64,000 nucleotides of DNA from Pseudomonas sp. Q11 (GCF_024494355.1 NZ_JAKNQY010000004.1:124001-188000); one strand, 5' to 3'; positions 43,261 through 53,612 are shown, counted from the first letter of the stretch. Notes: generated by a model not told the origin, from the letters alone. Program-made: numbers and translations.

Positions 43261-44235
43261 ATGAGCTCATTGTCATTGCACAACCGCTTTAACATGTACG
43301 ACAAATTTTCGTCTATGCACGACTTTGGAGAAATTTTTATTGAAGCGTTACCTGGATATCTGAAAAATTTGAAGATTCCCGGACGATTGCTCTCGGATGG
43401 ACACCGCAGGGCCCCTGTGTCTGCGCAGATCGAACAAGTCGCTGAAATTCAGAATGCCATGCGCGAAGTCCTTTGCCACACAATTACTCAGGACGCTCAG
43501 TCCTGTGCTGAGCGCGCATTTCGAGCATTCCTTAAAAAGGATCAACCCGATGCGGGGGTTCTAAAGTTTTTTAATGGATGGAACGAAACCCACAAGACTA
43601 CGAGTCTGGTTTCCGCGAAAGCAATCATGCGTTTATCTGCAGATGCTGTCTCTATCTCTGCCGAAAGACAAATGGGATACAACATTATCTTGGCGCACAT
43701 GCATGAGGTTGCTAAAGACGATTTCGGCCTTGGGCATGAGGGGCATGATGGTATGTATTCCTACATGACAGCCGCCTTTGGTGCTACAGGTTGGGTAGAG
43801 AGTCAATACGCCGTTAACGAGTGTAACGCCTTTTCTGAGTTTCTCTACAAGGTGGGCGTGGCGAATCATAGAGCTGCCATGGACTCAATAGAACATAAAC
43901 GATCCATCATGAGCGCTATGATGGTTTCAACCGCTTCAGAGCTCTGGAACGGACGTGAGTACAATTTTATCGCTCAATATATCGAGGAAAAGTTAATTTT
44001 TGTGAATGCCTCGCTGAGTAGGAATCTCAAAAACCTTCGCGAAGCAATGGGCTATGTCATGGCGCATTCTGGAGAGGTAGAAAATAAGCATGGATTACAT
44101 GCTTTAGCTGCAGCGCAAGCTTTCGGTAGTCTTGTCGACCTGAGGCTTGATATTGATCAGCTCAAGGACGTTATGCTTGATTACAATCAACGTGCCGGAA
44201 GAGCTTTCCATGCCCTGCATGAAGCGCTGATGTAA
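43261..44235 (+). CDS. Unrecognised 324-residue protein, possibly a heme-oxygenase-like metalloenzyme
   Basis: I do not recognise this protein. It is a soluble helical protein of 324 residues with normal start signal (AAGG). Histidine/acid clusters HMHEVAKDDFGLGHEGHDG (146-164), SELWNGREYNF (E227) and HSGEVENKHGLH (269-280) sit on predicted helices in the order and rough spacing of heme-oxygenase-like diiron oxidases, but spacings do not match exactly (H-x4-E-x2-H instead of H-x3-D-x2-H). The suggestion is therefore weak. The base composition is clearly more AT-rich than the neighbours, suggesting acquisition. A permease gene follows after about 228 bases. Confidence 0.55.
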   Translation: MSSLSLHNRFNMYDKFSSMHDFGEIFIEALPGYLKNLKIPGRLLSDGHRRAPVSAQIEQVAEIQNAMREVLCHTITQDAQSCAERAFRAFLKKDQPDAGVLKFFNGWNETHKTTSLVSAKAIMRLSADAVSISAERQMGYNIILAHMHEVAKDDFGLGHEGHDGMYSYMTAAFGATGWVESQYAVNECNAFSEFLYKVGVANHRAAMDSIEHKRSIMSAMMVSTASELWNGREYNFIAQYIEEKLIFVNASLSRNLKNLREAMGYVMAHSGEVENKHGLHALAAAQAFGSLVDLRLDIDQLKDVMLDYNQRAGRAFHALHEALM

Positions 44236-44463
44236 TGTAAGAGGAGCAGCAAGCAGTTGCATTGGTTAATGCGCTCCCTCTCAGCGTGGCTTCTGGTGAT
44301 ATGGAATAGACAGGAATATATAATATTATTCAATATTGATATCTCTTGAATAGCCCCGGAATATAATTGATCGAAGTGTTTAAAGGTTGTCTGTGCATGC
44401 TCGAATTTTTTAATTGGGTAATGACGCTCAGTAAATCTATGACGTTAAGAATGGATGATTTGT

Positions 44464-45231
44464 ATGCAAATTGAATACGCCATGGTTGCGTTGGGTTTTT
44501 TTGCTTTTTGTGGGGGGATGATCGATGCAGCTGTGGGTGGAGGAGGGTTGGTGCAAGTACCAGCTCTCCTTCATGCATTACCTCAGTACTCGTTGAGCAC
44601 AGTGTTTGGAACTAATAAGCTAGCTGTTCTTGTCGGGAATGTTTCTTCTATATTTAGTTACGTTAAAAGAATAAAGATTGTTTGGAAGCTTATGCTTCCG
44701 ACTATGGCCTCCGCTTTTATATTTTCGTTTCTGGGTGCACTTTCCGTTGCGCTCATTCCGAAAGAAATTATGGAGTATGTTGTTTTTTTTGTATTGGTGG
44801 CGATGGCTATTTATACATTTGTAAAAAAGGATCTAGGGCGTATTCATTCGAGCGCTCAATGCGGGTCCAGAGAGGTTTTACTTGGGGTTTTTTTTGGTGG
44901 GGTAGTTGGTTTTTATGATGGGGTTTTTGGTCCTGGCAGTGGTAGTTTTTTGTTGTTTATATTTGTTAAATATTTTGGCTACGATTTTCTGAACGCATCC
45001 GCGTCAGCAAAATTGGTTAACTTGGGAACGTTTAGCGCGGCACTATTGTTTTTTATACCTTCAGGTCATGTGCTATGGGTGGTTGGTGGATTGGTTGCAG
45101 TGTGTAATATGGCAGGTGCCCTGACTGGCACTTTTTTGGCTTTGCGGTATGGGAGTGGATTAATTCGTATACTATTTCTTTTGTTATTGATATTTCTTAT
45201 TGGTCGGATGGGACTATCCATATTGCTATGA
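44464..45231 (+). CDS. TSUP (TauE/SafE) family membrane permease
   Basis: The 255-residue protein has about eight hydrophobic helices. The family's paired glycine-rich motifs appear at residues 12-28 (FCGGMIDAAVGGGGLVQVPA) and 145-163 (GGVVGFYDGVFGPGSGSFLL). TSUP members export sulfite, sulfoacetate or other organosulfur anions, or import; direction and substrate are unknown here. Start at 44464 has GGA at eight bases; an in-frame ATG at 44455 is possible. DNA is AT-rich (codons with many T-ending bases), unlike surrounding Pseudomonas genes. Confidence 0.85.
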   Translation: MQIEYAMVALGFFAFCGGMIDAAVGGGGLVQVPALLHALPQYSLSTVFGTNKLAVLVGNVSSIFSYVKRIKIVWKLMLPTMASAFIFSFLGALSVALIPKEIMEYVVFFVLVAMAIYTFVKKDLGRIHSSAQCGSREVLLGVFFGGVVGFYDGVFGPGSGSFLLFIFVKYFGYDFLNASASAKLVNLGTFSAALLFFIPSGHVLWVVGGLVAVCNMAGALTGTFLALRYGSGLIRILFLLLLIFLIGRMGLSILL

Positions 45232-45291
45232 CTGAGTCCCGAGCAACGCCACGTCCCCGAATTCGTCCAGGTACGCGACGTAATGCGTCAT
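45226..45291 (-). pseudogene. Amputated start of a DUF3800 gene
   Basis: ATG at 45291, with AAGGAG upstream, reads MTHYVAYLDEFGDVALLGTQ then S and stop (45226). The start MTHYVAYLDEFG is the N-terminus of the DUF3800 family (acidic motif YLDEFG), after which similarity ends. The frame stops at 21 codons, overlapping the permease stop. It looks like a DUF3800 gene cut by insertion of the permease segment. Confidence 0.6.
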
Positions 45292-45400
45292 AGTGACCGA
45301 AACTCCTTGTCATAGAAACACGAAAGCCCGCAGAGATTTCTCTCAAACGGGCCTCGGAAGGTAGGCACGAGAGTTAAACCCTCATGCGTTGGGGACAATT
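45292..45400 (-). ncRNA. Possible orphan DUF3800-type leader
   Basis: Upstream of the truncated DUF3800 start (minus strand) lies a hairpin at 45321-45357 with stem GCCCG/CGGGC and inner GAGA/TCTC. Structured RNA motifs located upstream of DUF3800 genes have been described by comparative genomics. Whether this belongs to one of those classes is untested. Confidence 0.3.
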
Positions 45401-45485
45401 ATTATTGCGGAACAAACACTATGCCAATCAAGTTTGATGAATGCCCATGATCATGAGGGCCTTTCCGTAACGCCGTATTTCCGAG

Positions 45486-45519
45486 CAAAAAAAACGGGCC
45501 TGCATTCCCACGCAGCCCC
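45486..45519. terminator. Bidirectional terminator between metQ and the island
   Basis: AAAAAAAACGGGCCTGC and GCAGCCCCGTTTTTTTT form a stem with one mismatch, flanked by A- and T-runs on both sides. It ends metQ transcription (stop at 45544) and probably the opposite direction too. Confidence 0.85.
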
Positions 45520-45543
45520 GTTTTTTTTTACCACCCGATCAGA

Positions 45544-46317
45544 TCAAAACGCCGGCAAAACCGCCCCTTTGTACTTCTCAAGAATAAAAGCCTTCACTTC
45601 CGGCGTATGCAGCGCCGCCGCCAGCTTCTTCATCGCCTCACTGTTCTTGTCATCCTCACGGGCGACCAGGATATTCACATAAGGCGAGTCGTTACCTTCA
45701 ATCACCAACGCATCCTTGGAAGGATCAAGCTTGGCTTCCAGCGCATAGTTGGTATTGATCAACGCCAGATCCACCTGGGTCAGTACCCGCGGAATGGTTG
45801 CCGCTTCCAGCTCGCGGAATTTCAGGTCCTTCGGGTTCTCAACAATGTCCTTGGTAGTCGACAGGATGTTGTTCGAATCCTTCAGCTTGATCACCCCAGC
45901 CTTCGCCAGCAGCAACAGCGCACGGCCGCCGTTGGTAGCGTCGTTCGGGATCACCACGTTGGCGCCGCCTGGCAGTTCTGTCAGTGTCTTGTACTTACTG
46001 GAATACGCGCCCAGTGGTTCCAGGTGCACGCCGGTCACGCTCACCAGGTTCGTGCCCTTGGCCTTGTTGAACTCATCCAGGTACGGCTGGTGCTGGAAGA
46101 AGTTGGCGTCCAGGCGCTTTTCCGCGACTTGTACGTTTGGCTGGATATAGTCGGTGAAGACTTTGACCTTCAGGTCCACGCCTTCTTTGGCCAGGGCCGG
46201 TTTGACGAATTCGAGGATTTCCGCGTGCGGGACCGGCGTGGCCGCGACGGTCAGGGTGTCGGCGGCGTGGGCGGAAAATGCTGCGGCGGCAGCGAAGGCA
46301 ACCAGTAGTTTTTTCAT
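45544..46317 (-). CDS. metQ: Methionine ABC transporter substrate-binding protein
   Basis: The 257-residue periplasmic protein is of the NlpA/MetQ family, binding D- or L-methionine. MKKLLVAFAAAAAFSAHAAD is a cleavable signal peptide without lipobox cysteine, so it is a soluble periplasmic protein rather than a lipoprotein. The family core TPVPHAEILEFVKPALAKEG, FFQHQPYLDEFN and INTNYALEA is present. It ends the metN-metI-metQ operon, 79 bases after metI. Confidence 0.92.
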   Translation of the reverse strand: MKKLLVAFAAAAAFSAHAADTLTVAATPVPHAEILEFVKPALAKEGVDLKVKVFTDYIQPNVQVAEKRLDANFFQHQPYLDEFNKAKGTNLVSVTGVHLEPLGAYSSKYKTLTELPGGANVVIPNDATNGGRALLLLAKAGVIKLKDSNNILSTTKDIVENPKDLKFRELEAATIPRVLTQVDLALINTNYALEAKLDPSKDALVIEGNDSPYVNILVAREDDKNSEAMKKLAAALHTPEVKAFILEKYKGAVLPAF

Positions 46318-46396
46318 TCAGCTAACTCCTTGTGGGGCGCCCGCTCTTGGCGCCTGCCAGCGAATGGCCGGCTCATGGTTTATTGGCCGCGAGGCC

Positions 46397-47071
46397 TTAT
46401 TTTCTAGAGAAATGCACAACCAGTTTGTCGCCCACGGTTTGCAGGACCTGGACCAGCACCAGCAGCAACACCACCGTGACCACCATCACATCGGTCTGGA
46501 AACGCTGGTAACCGAAACGGATCGCCAGGTCGCCCAAACCACCAGCGCCGACCACACCGGCCATGGCCGTGTAGGACACCAGCGTAATCGCTGTCACCGT
46601 AATCGCTGCAAAAATGCCCGGACGGGCTTCCGGCAGCAAGGCGTTGACGATGATCTGCCGCGTAGTCGCGCCCATGGCCTGGGTGGCTTCAATGATGCCG
46701 CGATCGACTTCGCGCAAGGCGGTTTCCACCAGGCGGGCGAAGAACGGTGTCGCGCCGACCACCAGTGGTGGGATCGCGCCGGCCACGCCCAGGGAGGTGC
46801 CGGTGATCAATACCGTGAACGGAATCATCACGATCAACAGGATGATGAACGGCAGCGAGCGCAAGATGTTCACCGCCAGCGACAGCAGCGCATAGACGCC
46901 CTTGGCCTCGAGCAACTGGCGCGGGCTGCACAGGAACAGCAGCACACCCAACGGCAGGCCGAGCAGCACGGTGAACAGCAGCGAACCAAAGAGCATCAGC
47001 AGCGTGTCGCCGGTCGCCAGCCAGATTTCCAGCCAGTCGATGTTGGCGAAGAATGAATTCAACAGTTCCAT
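46397..47071 (-). CDS. metI: Methionine ABC transporter permease
   Basis: The 224-residue membrane protein has five hydrophobic helices and the BPD-type EAA loop EATQAMGATTRQIIVNALLPEA. It overlaps metN by one base (stop-start) and is followed by metQ. Residue pattern and length are normal. Confidence 0.94.
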   Translation of the reverse strand: MELLNSFFANIDWLEIWLATGDTLLMLFGSLLFTVLLGLPLGVLLFLCSPRQLLEAKGVYALLSLAVNILRSLPFIILLIVMIPFTVLITGTSLGVAGAIPPLVVGATPFFARLVETALREVDRGIIEATQAMGATTRQIIVNALLPEARPGIFAAITVTAITLVSYTAMAGVVGAGGLGDLAIRFGYQRFQTDVMVVTVVLLLVLVQVLQTVGDKLVVHFSRK

Positions 47072-48078
47072 CAGCGCAGCACCTCCATGTGGACGTCAGC
47101 CGCGGTGAAGCGGGCGAACGCCGCCTCCATGTCACCGCCGGTGACGGCGAGGGTCAGTTGCCCGTAGGGGGTGTCTTTGATGCGGTCGATACGACCGGCC
47201 AGAATGCTGTAGTCCACGCCGGTTTCCCGGGCGACGGTGCCGAGCAACGGGGCGTAGGTCGCTTCGCCCTGGAACGTCAGACGCACGATACGCCCTGGTA
47301 CGTGGGCAAAATCGTCGCGCTGTTCGCTTTCGTCGATCTGCTCGTCTTCCTGGACGAAACGCTTGGTGGTCGGGTGCTTGGGATGCAAGAACACTTCGGC
47401 CACTGGCCCCTGCTCGACGATCACGCCGGCGTCCATCACCGCCACTTCATCGCAGACCCGGCGGATCACGTCCATTTCATGGGTGATCAGCACGATGGTC
47501 AACTTCAGCTCGCGGTTGATTTCCGCCAGCAGTTGCAACACCGATGCAGTGGTTTGCGGGTCCAGTGCGCTGGTGGCCTCGTCGCACAGCAGGATCTTGG
47601 GTTTGGTCGCCAGGGCGCGGGCGATACCGACGCGCTGCTTCTGGCCGCCGGACAACTGCGCCGGGTATTTGCGAGCGTGGTCGGACAAGCCCACCCGCGC
47701 CAGCAATTCAGCGACGCGCTGGTCGATTTCGCTGCGGGACAGTTCGCCCGCCAGCGTCAGTGGCAGCGCCACGTTGTCGGCCACGGTCTTGGACGCCAGC
47801 AGATTGAAGTGCTGGAAAATCATCCCGACCTGCTGGCGGAAACGGCGCAGGCCGCCGGCATCCAGGGCGGTGACTTCTTCGCCGTCGACGATGATCTTGC
47901 CGCCGCTGGAGTCTTCCAGGCGATTGATCAGGCGCAGCAGGGTACTTTTTCCCGCACCGGAATGGCCAATCAGGCCGAAGACCTGACCGTTCTCAATCGT
48001 CAGACTGGTCGGGTGCAGGGCGGGGATATCCCTACCGGCGACCCGGTAGGTTTTATGGACGTTTTGAAACTCGATCAC
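47071..48078 (-). CDS. metN: Methionine ABC transporter ATPase
   Basis: The 335 residues form an ABC ATPase with Walker [10 protein letters not shown], signature [16 protein letters not shown] and Walker [12 protein letters not shown], plus a C-terminal ACT-like NIL domain (about 250-335) that senses cytoplasmic methionine in E. coli MetN. First gene of metNIQ; the promoter is in the 265-base spacer shared with divergent katE. Confidence 0.95.
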   Translation of the reverse strand: MIEFQNVHKTYRVAGRDIPALHPTSLTIENGQVFGLIGHSGAGKSTLLRLINRLEDSSGGKIIVDGEEVTALDAGGLRRFRQQVGMIFQHFNLLASKTVADNVALPLTLAGELSRSEIDQRVAELLARVGLSDHARKYPAQLSGGQKQRVGIARALATKPKILLCDEATSALDPQTTASVLQLLAEINRELKLTIVLITHEMDVIRRVCDEVAVMDAGVIVEQGPVAEVFLHPKHPTTKRFVQEDEQIDESEQRDDFAHVPGRIVRLTFQGEATYAPLLGTVARETGVDYSILAGRIDRIKDTPYGQLTLAVTGGDMEAAFARFTAADVHMEVLR

Positions 48079-48343
48079 GTAGCGAACCTTGTGGGGCGCG
48101 TTGGAAAAGGATCAGCGGTTAGCCGGGCGCGCATTTTAGCCTGTCCGTATAGAGGTTCTTAGCATTTATTTGCGATTGAACCAGCCATTTGGCAATAAGG
48201 CGATCAAAGGGCATAAAAAAGGAACGCGGCGAACCGGTATCGGTCACTCACTAAGCAACTCGAAAATGCCCGGGTACCGTGCCTGAGGCATCGAACTCAA
48301 GAGTCCTGGCCACGGCGGGGATCGCAACGAGGAGTTATGTCTG

Positions 48344-50482
48344 ATGAGTACCAACAAGCCCACCGGCAATGAGAGCCAACTGGCCGGAACCGATACGCTG
48401 GATCGCGGCAACACCAATGCCAAGCTTGAGAGCCTGGAACAGTTTCGCTCCGACGCCACCGAGCAGGCGCTACGCACCAATCAGGGCGTGAAGATTGCCG
48501 ACAACCAGAACACCCTGCGGGTCGGAGCCCGTGGACCCTCGTTGCTGGAAGACTTCATCATGCGTGAGAAGATCACGCACTTTGACCATGAGCGTATCCC
48601 GGAACGCATCGTCCACGCCCGCGGCACTGGCGCTCATGGTTACTTTCAGAGTTATGAAGCGCATTCGGCGCTGACCAAGGCCGGTTTCCTACAGGATCCG
48701 AGCAAAAAAACGCCGGTATTCGCGCGCTTTTCCACGGTGCAAGGTCCACGGGGATCCGGCGACACCGTGCGAGATGTGCGTGGCTTTGCGGTGAAGTTCT
48801 TTACCGACGAAGGCAACTTCGACCTTGTGGGCAACAACATGCCGGTGTTTTTCATCCAGGATGCGGTGAAGTTTCCAGACTTTGTCCATGCGGTGAAACC
48901 CGAACCCCACAATGAAATTCCTACGGGCGGTTCGGCCCACGACACCTTTTGGGATTTTGTCTCGCTGGTGCCGGAATCGGCCCATATGGTGATTTGGGCC
49001 ATGTCTGACAGGGCCATTCCCAAGAGCCTGCGGTCCATGCAGGGTTTCGGTGTACACACCTTCCGCATGATCAACGCCGAGGGCCGGAGCAGCTTCGTCA
49101 AATTCCACTGGCGCCCCACCGTCGGCACCTGTTCGCTGGTGTGGGACGAAGCGCAGAAGCTCGCCGGTAAAGATACGGACTACCACCGTCGCGATCTATG
49201 GGAATCGATCGAGATGGGGGACTACCCGGAATGGGAATTTGGCGTACAAGTTGTCGCCGAGGAAGATGAGCATAAGTTCGACTTCGACCTTCTCGACCCC
49301 ACCAAGATCATCCCCGAAGAACTCGTTCCCATCACGCCCCTGGGCAAGATGGTACTGAACCGCAACCCGGATAACTTCTTTGCAGAGGTCGAGCAAGTCG
49401 CGTTCTGCCCTGGGCATATCGTGCCGGGGATCGATTTCACCAACGATCCGCTGCTGCAAGGCCGGCTGTTTTCCTACACCGATACGCAAATCAGCCGACT
49501 CGGGGGGCCGAATTTTCATGAGTTGCCGATCAACCGGGCGATTACCCCGGTGCATAACGGCCAGCGTGACGCCATGCACCGCACCACCATCGACAAGGGA
49601 CGCGCTTCCTACGAGCCGAACTCCATCGACGGCGGCTGGCCGAAGGAAACCCCGCCCGGCCCGCAGGACGGCGGCTTCGAAAGTTATCCAGAGCGCATCG
49701 ATGCCCACAAGATTCGCCAGCGCAGCGAGTCGTTTGGCGATCACTTTTCCCAGGCGCGGCTGTTCTACAAGAGCATGAGCCCCCACGAGCAGGAACACAT
49801 CATTGCGGCTTACAGCTTTGAGCTGGGCAAGGTGGAGCGGGCGTTCATTCGGGCGCGCCAGGTCAATGAAATCCTCGCCAATATTGATCTGGAGCTGGCC
49901 GCGCGGGTGGCAAAAAACCTGGGGTTGCCAGCACCGACTGCCTGCACCGTGGACGTACCGAAACCTTCGCTGGAGCAATCCCCGGCCTTGAGTCAGGCGA
50001 ACCTGCTGTCCGGGGACATCAAGACCCGCAAGGTGGCTGTTCTGGTGGCCAATGGCGTTGATGGGGCGATTATCGATGCGCTCAAGCAGGCCCTGAAAGC
50101 CAAGGGGGCGCACGCCAAAGTGCTTGGGCCAACCTCCGCACCGGTCACCACCGCCGATGGGCAAACGTTACCGGTGGATGCGTCCATGGAAGGTATGCCA
50201 TCCATTGCCTTTGACGCGGTGTTCGTGCCGGGCGGCGCGGAATCGATCAAAGCCTTGAGCACTGATGGCGTGGCGCTGCATTACGTACTGGAAGCCTACA
50301 AGCACCTGAAGGCCATCGCTCTGAATGGCGAGGCCCGGCAATTGTTGGTGTTGTTGAAGCTGGAGGAGGATGCGGGGCTGATTCCTGACGCGGATGCCGC
50401 CAAGTTCGCGGCATTCTTCGATGCCATTGCTCAACATCGGGTGTGGGCGCGGGAGCCTAAGGCCAAGGCGATTCCGGCTTGA
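48344..50482 (+). CDS. katE: Large-subunit catalase HPII
   Basis: KatE decomposes hydrogen peroxide. The 712 residues have the long N-terminal arm, the core with the active histidine H91 in [12 protein letters not shown] and the VGNNMPVFF asparagine, a RLFSYTDTQ haem-tyrosine region, and the C-terminal flavodoxin-like domain (about 560-700; [12 protein letters not shown]) found only in large catalases. Start ATG at 48344 has GAGGAG nine bases upstream. It is divergent from metN. RpoS control is likely from the family, not shown here. Confidence 0.95.
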   Translation: MSTNKPTGNESQLAGTDTLDRGNTNAKLESLEQFRSDATEQALRTNQGVKIADNQNTLRVGARGPSLLEDFIMREKITHFDHERIPERIVHARGTGAHGYFQSYEAHSALTKAGFLQDPSKKTPVFARFSTVQGPRGSGDTVRDVRGFAVKFFTDEGNFDLVGNNMPVFFIQDAVKFPDFVHAVKPEPHNEIPTGGSAHDTFWDFVSLVPESAHMVIWAMSDRAIPKSLRSMQGFGVHTFRMINAEGRSSFVKFHWRPTVGTCSLVWDEAQKLAGKDTDYHRRDLWESIEMGDYPEWEFGVQVVAEEDEHKFDFDLLDPTKIIPEELVPITPLGKMVLNRNPDNFFAEVEQVAFCPGHIVPGIDFTNDPLLQGRLFSYTDTQISRLGGPNFHELPINRAITPVHNGQRDAMHRTTIDKGRASYEPNSIDGGWPKETPPGPQDGGFESYPERIDAHKIRQRSESFGDHFSQARLFYKSMSPHEQEHIIAAYSFELGKVERAFIRARQVNEILANIDLELAARVAKNLGLPAPTACTVDVPKPSLEQSPALSQANLLSGDIKTRKVAVLVANGVDGAIIDALKQALKAKGAHAKVLGPTSAPVTTADGQTLPVDASMEGMPSIAFDAVFVPGGAESIKALSTDGVALHYVLEAYKHLKAIALNGEARQLLVLLKLEEDAGLIPDADAAKFAAFFDAIAQHRVWAREPKAKAIPA

Positions 50483-50519
50483 GGGTAGTCTGAAAGAGTT
50501 TTGTTGCTGATAGGACGCT

Positions 50520-50744
50520 ATCGCGGGCAAGCCTTGCTCCCACAGGAGATCGAATTAACTGTGGGAGCCAGGCATGTCTCCACAGGAGATCGAATTAACC
50601 TGTGGGAGCCAGGCTTGTCTCCACAGGAGATCGAATTAACTGTGGGGGCCAGGCTTGTCTCCACAGGAGATCGAATTAACCTGTGGGGGCCAGGCTTGTC
50701 TTCACAGGAGATCAATACCTGTGGGAGCAAGGCTTGCCCGCGAT
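50520..50744. repeat. REP-bounded tandem array after katE
   Basis: Four consecutive 40- or 41-base units start at 50541, 50581, 50622 and 50662 (each CACAGGAGATCGAATTAAC then TGTGGGAGCC or TGTGGGGGCC then AGGC-TGTCT), with a partial fifth at 50703. The block is bounded by perfect inverted REP arms of 27 bases at 50520-50546 and 50718-50744. The units are nearly identical, indicating recent expansion. Confidence 0.9.
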
Positions 50745-50749
50745 GCTTT

Positions 50750-51463
50750 TCAGGGCTTGCGCGGTGTCAGCACCATCTGCGCCGGCACGCTGCGCAGTAT
50801 CTGCTTTTGCAGTTTCAAATCGAACGCCGGCTCAAGCTTCTTGACCCGCTTGGTCAGCAGAGTCGCCAACCACGGATAATCGTCGGTGCGCGGCGCCTGG
50901 ATGCTGACATCACATTGAAAATTCACCACGTCGGCGGCAATGGCATCCAGTTGTCGACGCATTTTCTGGATATCGCCGATATTCAGCGCAACCGTCGTGC
51001 TTTCGGCACTAGGGTCGATGACCTTGGCAACCGGTTTGGCTTCGGCGGCCTTGAGGGCGGCTTCGGCTTTTTCCAGCTCTACCCGGCGTGCTTCGGCAAT
51101 TTCGCTGTTGACCTCTCCAGTGAGCGCCGGCGCTTTGGGCATCAAGGCGCGGGCACGGCTCAGAGCGGTGGCGGCGGCATTGACGTCGCCTTTTTGCAGA
51201 TCGATCTGGCTGCGGCGCAAATACGCCTCGGCCAGGCGCCGCTGGTAGGGTTCCAGCGACGGATCCTCGGGCGTCCGGGCTTGCAGTGCGGCCAGTTGAT
51301 CTTCAGCAGTGGCCAGCTCATTGCCGGCCAGGCTCTGTTCGAACTGCGCGATGGCCGGGCCCCGGGTATCGGGGGTCTGGGCGACCGGCGGCGAACTCTG
51401 GCATGCGCCCAGCAGCAGGGAAAATGCGACAAGGAGCAGATAACGGGAGGCGAACGGCTTCAT
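50750..51463 (-). CDS. PA5502-like predicted lipoprotein
   Basis: The 237-residue protein has a lipoprotein signal with LLGAC (acylation at C21). Residues 40-130 look like TPR-type helical repeats (EDQLAALQARTPEDPSLEPY; RRLAEAYLRRSQIDLQKGDV), then a long alanine/glutamate helix, and a C-terminal domain. Pseudomonads carry a comparable lipoprotein next to znuB. Role unknown; location suggests outer-membrane attachment. It lies 37 bases after the znuB stop and ends beside the tandem array. Confidence 0.78.
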   Translation of the reverse strand: MKPFASRYLLLVAFSLLLGACQSSPPVAQTPDTRGPAIAQFEQSLAGNELATAEDQLAALQARTPEDPSLEPYQRRLAEAYLRRSQIDLQKGDVNAAATALSRARALMPKAPALTGEVNSEIAEARRVELEKAEAALKAAEAKPVAKVIDPSAESTTVALNIGDIQKMRRQLDAIAADVVNFQCDVSIQAPRTDDYPWLATLLTKRVKKLEPAFDLKLQKQILRSVPAQMVLTPRKP

Positions 51464-51500
51464 TCCTGCGACTCTCTATTTGCGCAAAAAGCGAGCAAGT

Positions 51501-52289
51501 CTACACCCCTCGACGGGGCAGGACAAAACTCAGCAGAAATAGCGCGGCGGCGCTGACCACAATCGACGGCCCGGCCGGGGTGTCCTTGAACCACGACAGC
51601 GCGAGCCCGCCGCACACCGCGAGCATGCCCAGCAGGCTCGCGCCCAGGGCCATCTGCTCCGGGGAGCGGGCGTGCCGCTGTGCCGCGGCCGCCGGGATAA
51701 TCAGCAAAGAAGTAATCAGCAACACACCGACGATTTTCATCGCCACGGCAATGACCACCGCAATCAACAGCATCAACGCCAGCCGTAAACTCACCACGGG
51801 CAAGCCTTCGACCCGCGCCAGCTCTTCGTGCACGGTAACCGCCAGCAACGGGCGCCAGAGCGCCACCAGCAGCAGAAGGACCGCCGCGCTGCCGCCCAGG
51901 ATCCACGAAAGGTCCGTGGGGCTGATGGCAAGCAGATCGCCAAACAGGTAGGCCATCAGGTCAATCCGCACGTCATGCATGAAGCTTAGTACCACCAGCC
52001 CGAGAGACAGGGTGCTGGGCGCCAGAATGCCCAATAGCGTGTCGGACGCCAGTGGTTGACGCTGTTGCAGCGTCACCAGCAGGACCGCCAGCAACAGGCA
52101 GCCGACGGTCACCGCCACTGCCGGGCTGACGTCCAGCAAAAAGCCCAGGGCCACGCCCAGCAAGGCCGCGTGGGACAAGGTGTCGCCGAAATAGGCCATG
52201 CGCCGCCAGACTACGAACGAGCCCAGGGGGCCGGCCACCATCGCGAGGGCCAGGCCTGCGAGCAGGGCGTACAACAGAAAATCAGCCAT
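51501..52289 (-). CDS. znuB: Zinc ABC transporter permease
   Basis: The 262-residue protein has eight to nine membrane helices and is the permease of the ZnuABC zinc importer. The start at 52289 ([20 protein letters not shown]) overlaps the znuC end by eight bases, giving the family length. Conserved [20 protein letters not shown] and [13 protein letters not shown] segments are present. It belongs to the zur-znuC-znuB operon. Confidence 0.94.
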   Translation of the reverse strand: MADFLLYALLAGLALAMVAGPLGSFVVWRRMAYFGDTLSHAALLGVALGFLLDVSPAVAVTVGCLLLAVLLVTLQQRQPLASDTLLGILAPSTLSLGLVVLSFMHDVRIDLMAYLFGDLLAISPTDLSWILGGSAAVLLLLVALWRPLLAVTVHEELARVEGLPVVSLRLALMLLIAVVIAVAMKIVGVLLITSLLIIPAAAAQRHARSPEQMALGASLLGMLAVCGGLALSWFKDTPAGPSIVVSAAALFLLSFVLPRRGV

Positions 52290-53064
52290 GCTTGCAGCCA
52301 TCTCCATGAACATGGGTAGAAACAGATGAGTCGCTGACCACCGAACCATGCAGGTCATGGGCATGGTCGTGATGATGGTGATAGATCGCCAGGCTTTGTG
52401 CGTTCTTTCCGAACAGTTCGACGAATGCCGGATCGCCGCTGACCTGCTCGGGATGCCCGGAACAGCAGACGTGGCGATTGAGGCAGACCACCTGGTCAGT
52501 GGTGCTCATGACCAGGTGAAGGTCATGGGAAACCATCAACACGCCGCAGCGGTGACGGTCGCGCAGGCGGGTGATCAGGCTGTACAGCTCGGCCTGACCG
52601 GCCACGTCGACCCCTTGCACGGGCTCGTCGAGCACCAGCAGCTCAGGTTCGCGCAACAGGGCGCGAGCCAGCAACACGCGCTGCATTTCACCACCGGAGA
52701 CACTTTGTACCGGACTGTCGATCACCTGTTCGGCCCCGACTTCGTTGAGCGCCGCCAGGGCCCGCTCGCGATCCACGCCAGGTACCAGGCGCAAAAAGCG
52801 CAGTACTGACAGGGGCAGCGTCGGGTCGACATGCAGCTTTTGCGGCATATAACCGACCCGCAGCTTCGGCTTGCGCCAGACGCTGCCGCTGTCGGGCTTG
52901 AGCAATCCCAACACGGCACGCACCAGGGTGGTCTTGCCGGCGCCGTTGGGGCCGATCAGGGTGACGATCTGCCCCGGTTCCACGCTCAGGTGGATGTTAT
53001 CCAGTACGCTCTGCCCGGCGAACGTCACGGCTACGTGCTCGAGACGGATCAACGCATTGCTCAT
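52282..53064 (-). CDS. znuC: Zinc ABC transporter ATPase
   Basis: The 260-residue ABC ATPase has Walker [10 protein letters not shown], signature [17 protein letters not shown] and Walker [13 protein letters not shown]. Its C-terminal tail is histidine-rich ([10 protein letters not shown] and [10 protein letters not shown]), a likely zinc-sensing or storage extension. The ATG overlaps the zur stop (ATGA), so zur, znuC and znuB are translationally coupled. Confidence 0.95.
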   Translation of the reverse strand: MSNALIRLEHVAVTFAGQSVLDNIHLSVEPGQIVTLIGPNGAGKTTLVRAVLGLLKPDSGSVWRKPKLRVGYMPQKLHVDPTLPLSVLRFLRLVPGVDRERALAALNEVGAEQVIDSPVQSVSGGEMQRVLLARALLREPELLVLDEPVQGVDVAGQAELYSLITRLRDRHRCGVLMVSHDLHLVMSTTDQVVCLNRHVCCSGHPEQVSGDPAFVELFGKNAQSLAIYHHHHDHAHDLHGSVVSDSSVSTHVHGDGCKHG

Positions 53065-53546
53065 CAGGCCCCCTGGCAACCGGCGCAGAGCCCGACCACT
53101 TCGACGGTCTGGGTATCCACGACGAAACCCACGTCTTTGGCGCTGGCAACGATGGCATCGCTGATGGACTTCTGCTCCAGCTCGATGGCTGCATGGCATT
53201 CGCGGCAGATCAGGAACTGGCCCTGGTGTGCGTGTTCCGGGTGATTGCAGCCGACGAAAGCGTTCAACGACGAGATGCGATGCACCAAGCCATTCTCCAG
53301 CAGGAAATCCAGCGCCCGATAAACCGTGGGCGGTGCGGCGCGGCGACCGTCCTGCTCACTGAGCACGGCGAGTATGTCGTAGGCGCCCAGCGGCTTGTGG
53401 CTTTGCCAGACCAGTTCGAGCACGCGTCGACGCAAGGCGGTCAGGCGCAACCCTTGGCGCGCGCAGATGGCGTCGGCCTCGGACAGCGCGGTGTGCACGC
53501 AGTGAGAGTGATCATGGGGGCGACTGGCAAGGGGCGTAATAGGCAT
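53064..53546 (-). CDS. zur: Zinc uptake regulator (Fur family)
   Basis: Zur represses zinc uptake when zinc is plentiful. The 160 residues show the Fur winged helix ([40 protein letters not shown]) and zinc-site cysteines CRECH and LCAGCQGA. It heads the zur-znuC-znuB operon, divergent from znuA, and would autoregulate through a site in the shared 66-base spacer. Confidence 0.93.
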   Translation of the reverse strand: MPITPLASRPHDHSHCVHTALSEADAICARQGLRLTALRRRVLELVWQSHKPLGAYDILAVLSEQDGRRAAPPTVYRALDFLLENGLVHRISSLNAFVGCNHPEHAHQGQFLICRECHAAIELEQKSISDAIVASAKDVGFVVDTQTVEVVGLCAGCQGA

Positions 53547-53572
53547 GGGCAGCGACGATTTTAGTGAGAGAC

Positions 53573-53585
53573 GTTATTATGTTAC
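53573..53585. promoter_or_regulatory. Putative Zur box between zur and znuA
   Basis: GTTATTATGTTAC resembles the Zur core GTTATANTATAAC at most positions and lies in the divergent zur-znuA spacer. It is only a partial match to the consensus. Confidence 0.4.
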
Positions 53586-53612
53586 CCGTTCTCGCCTCTT
53601 CGAGTGGTCATC

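Noticed and set aside
50541..50742. CRISPR-like regular repeats after katE
   Set aside because: The units are contiguous without unique spacers, and they are flanked by REP arms; no cas genes are present.
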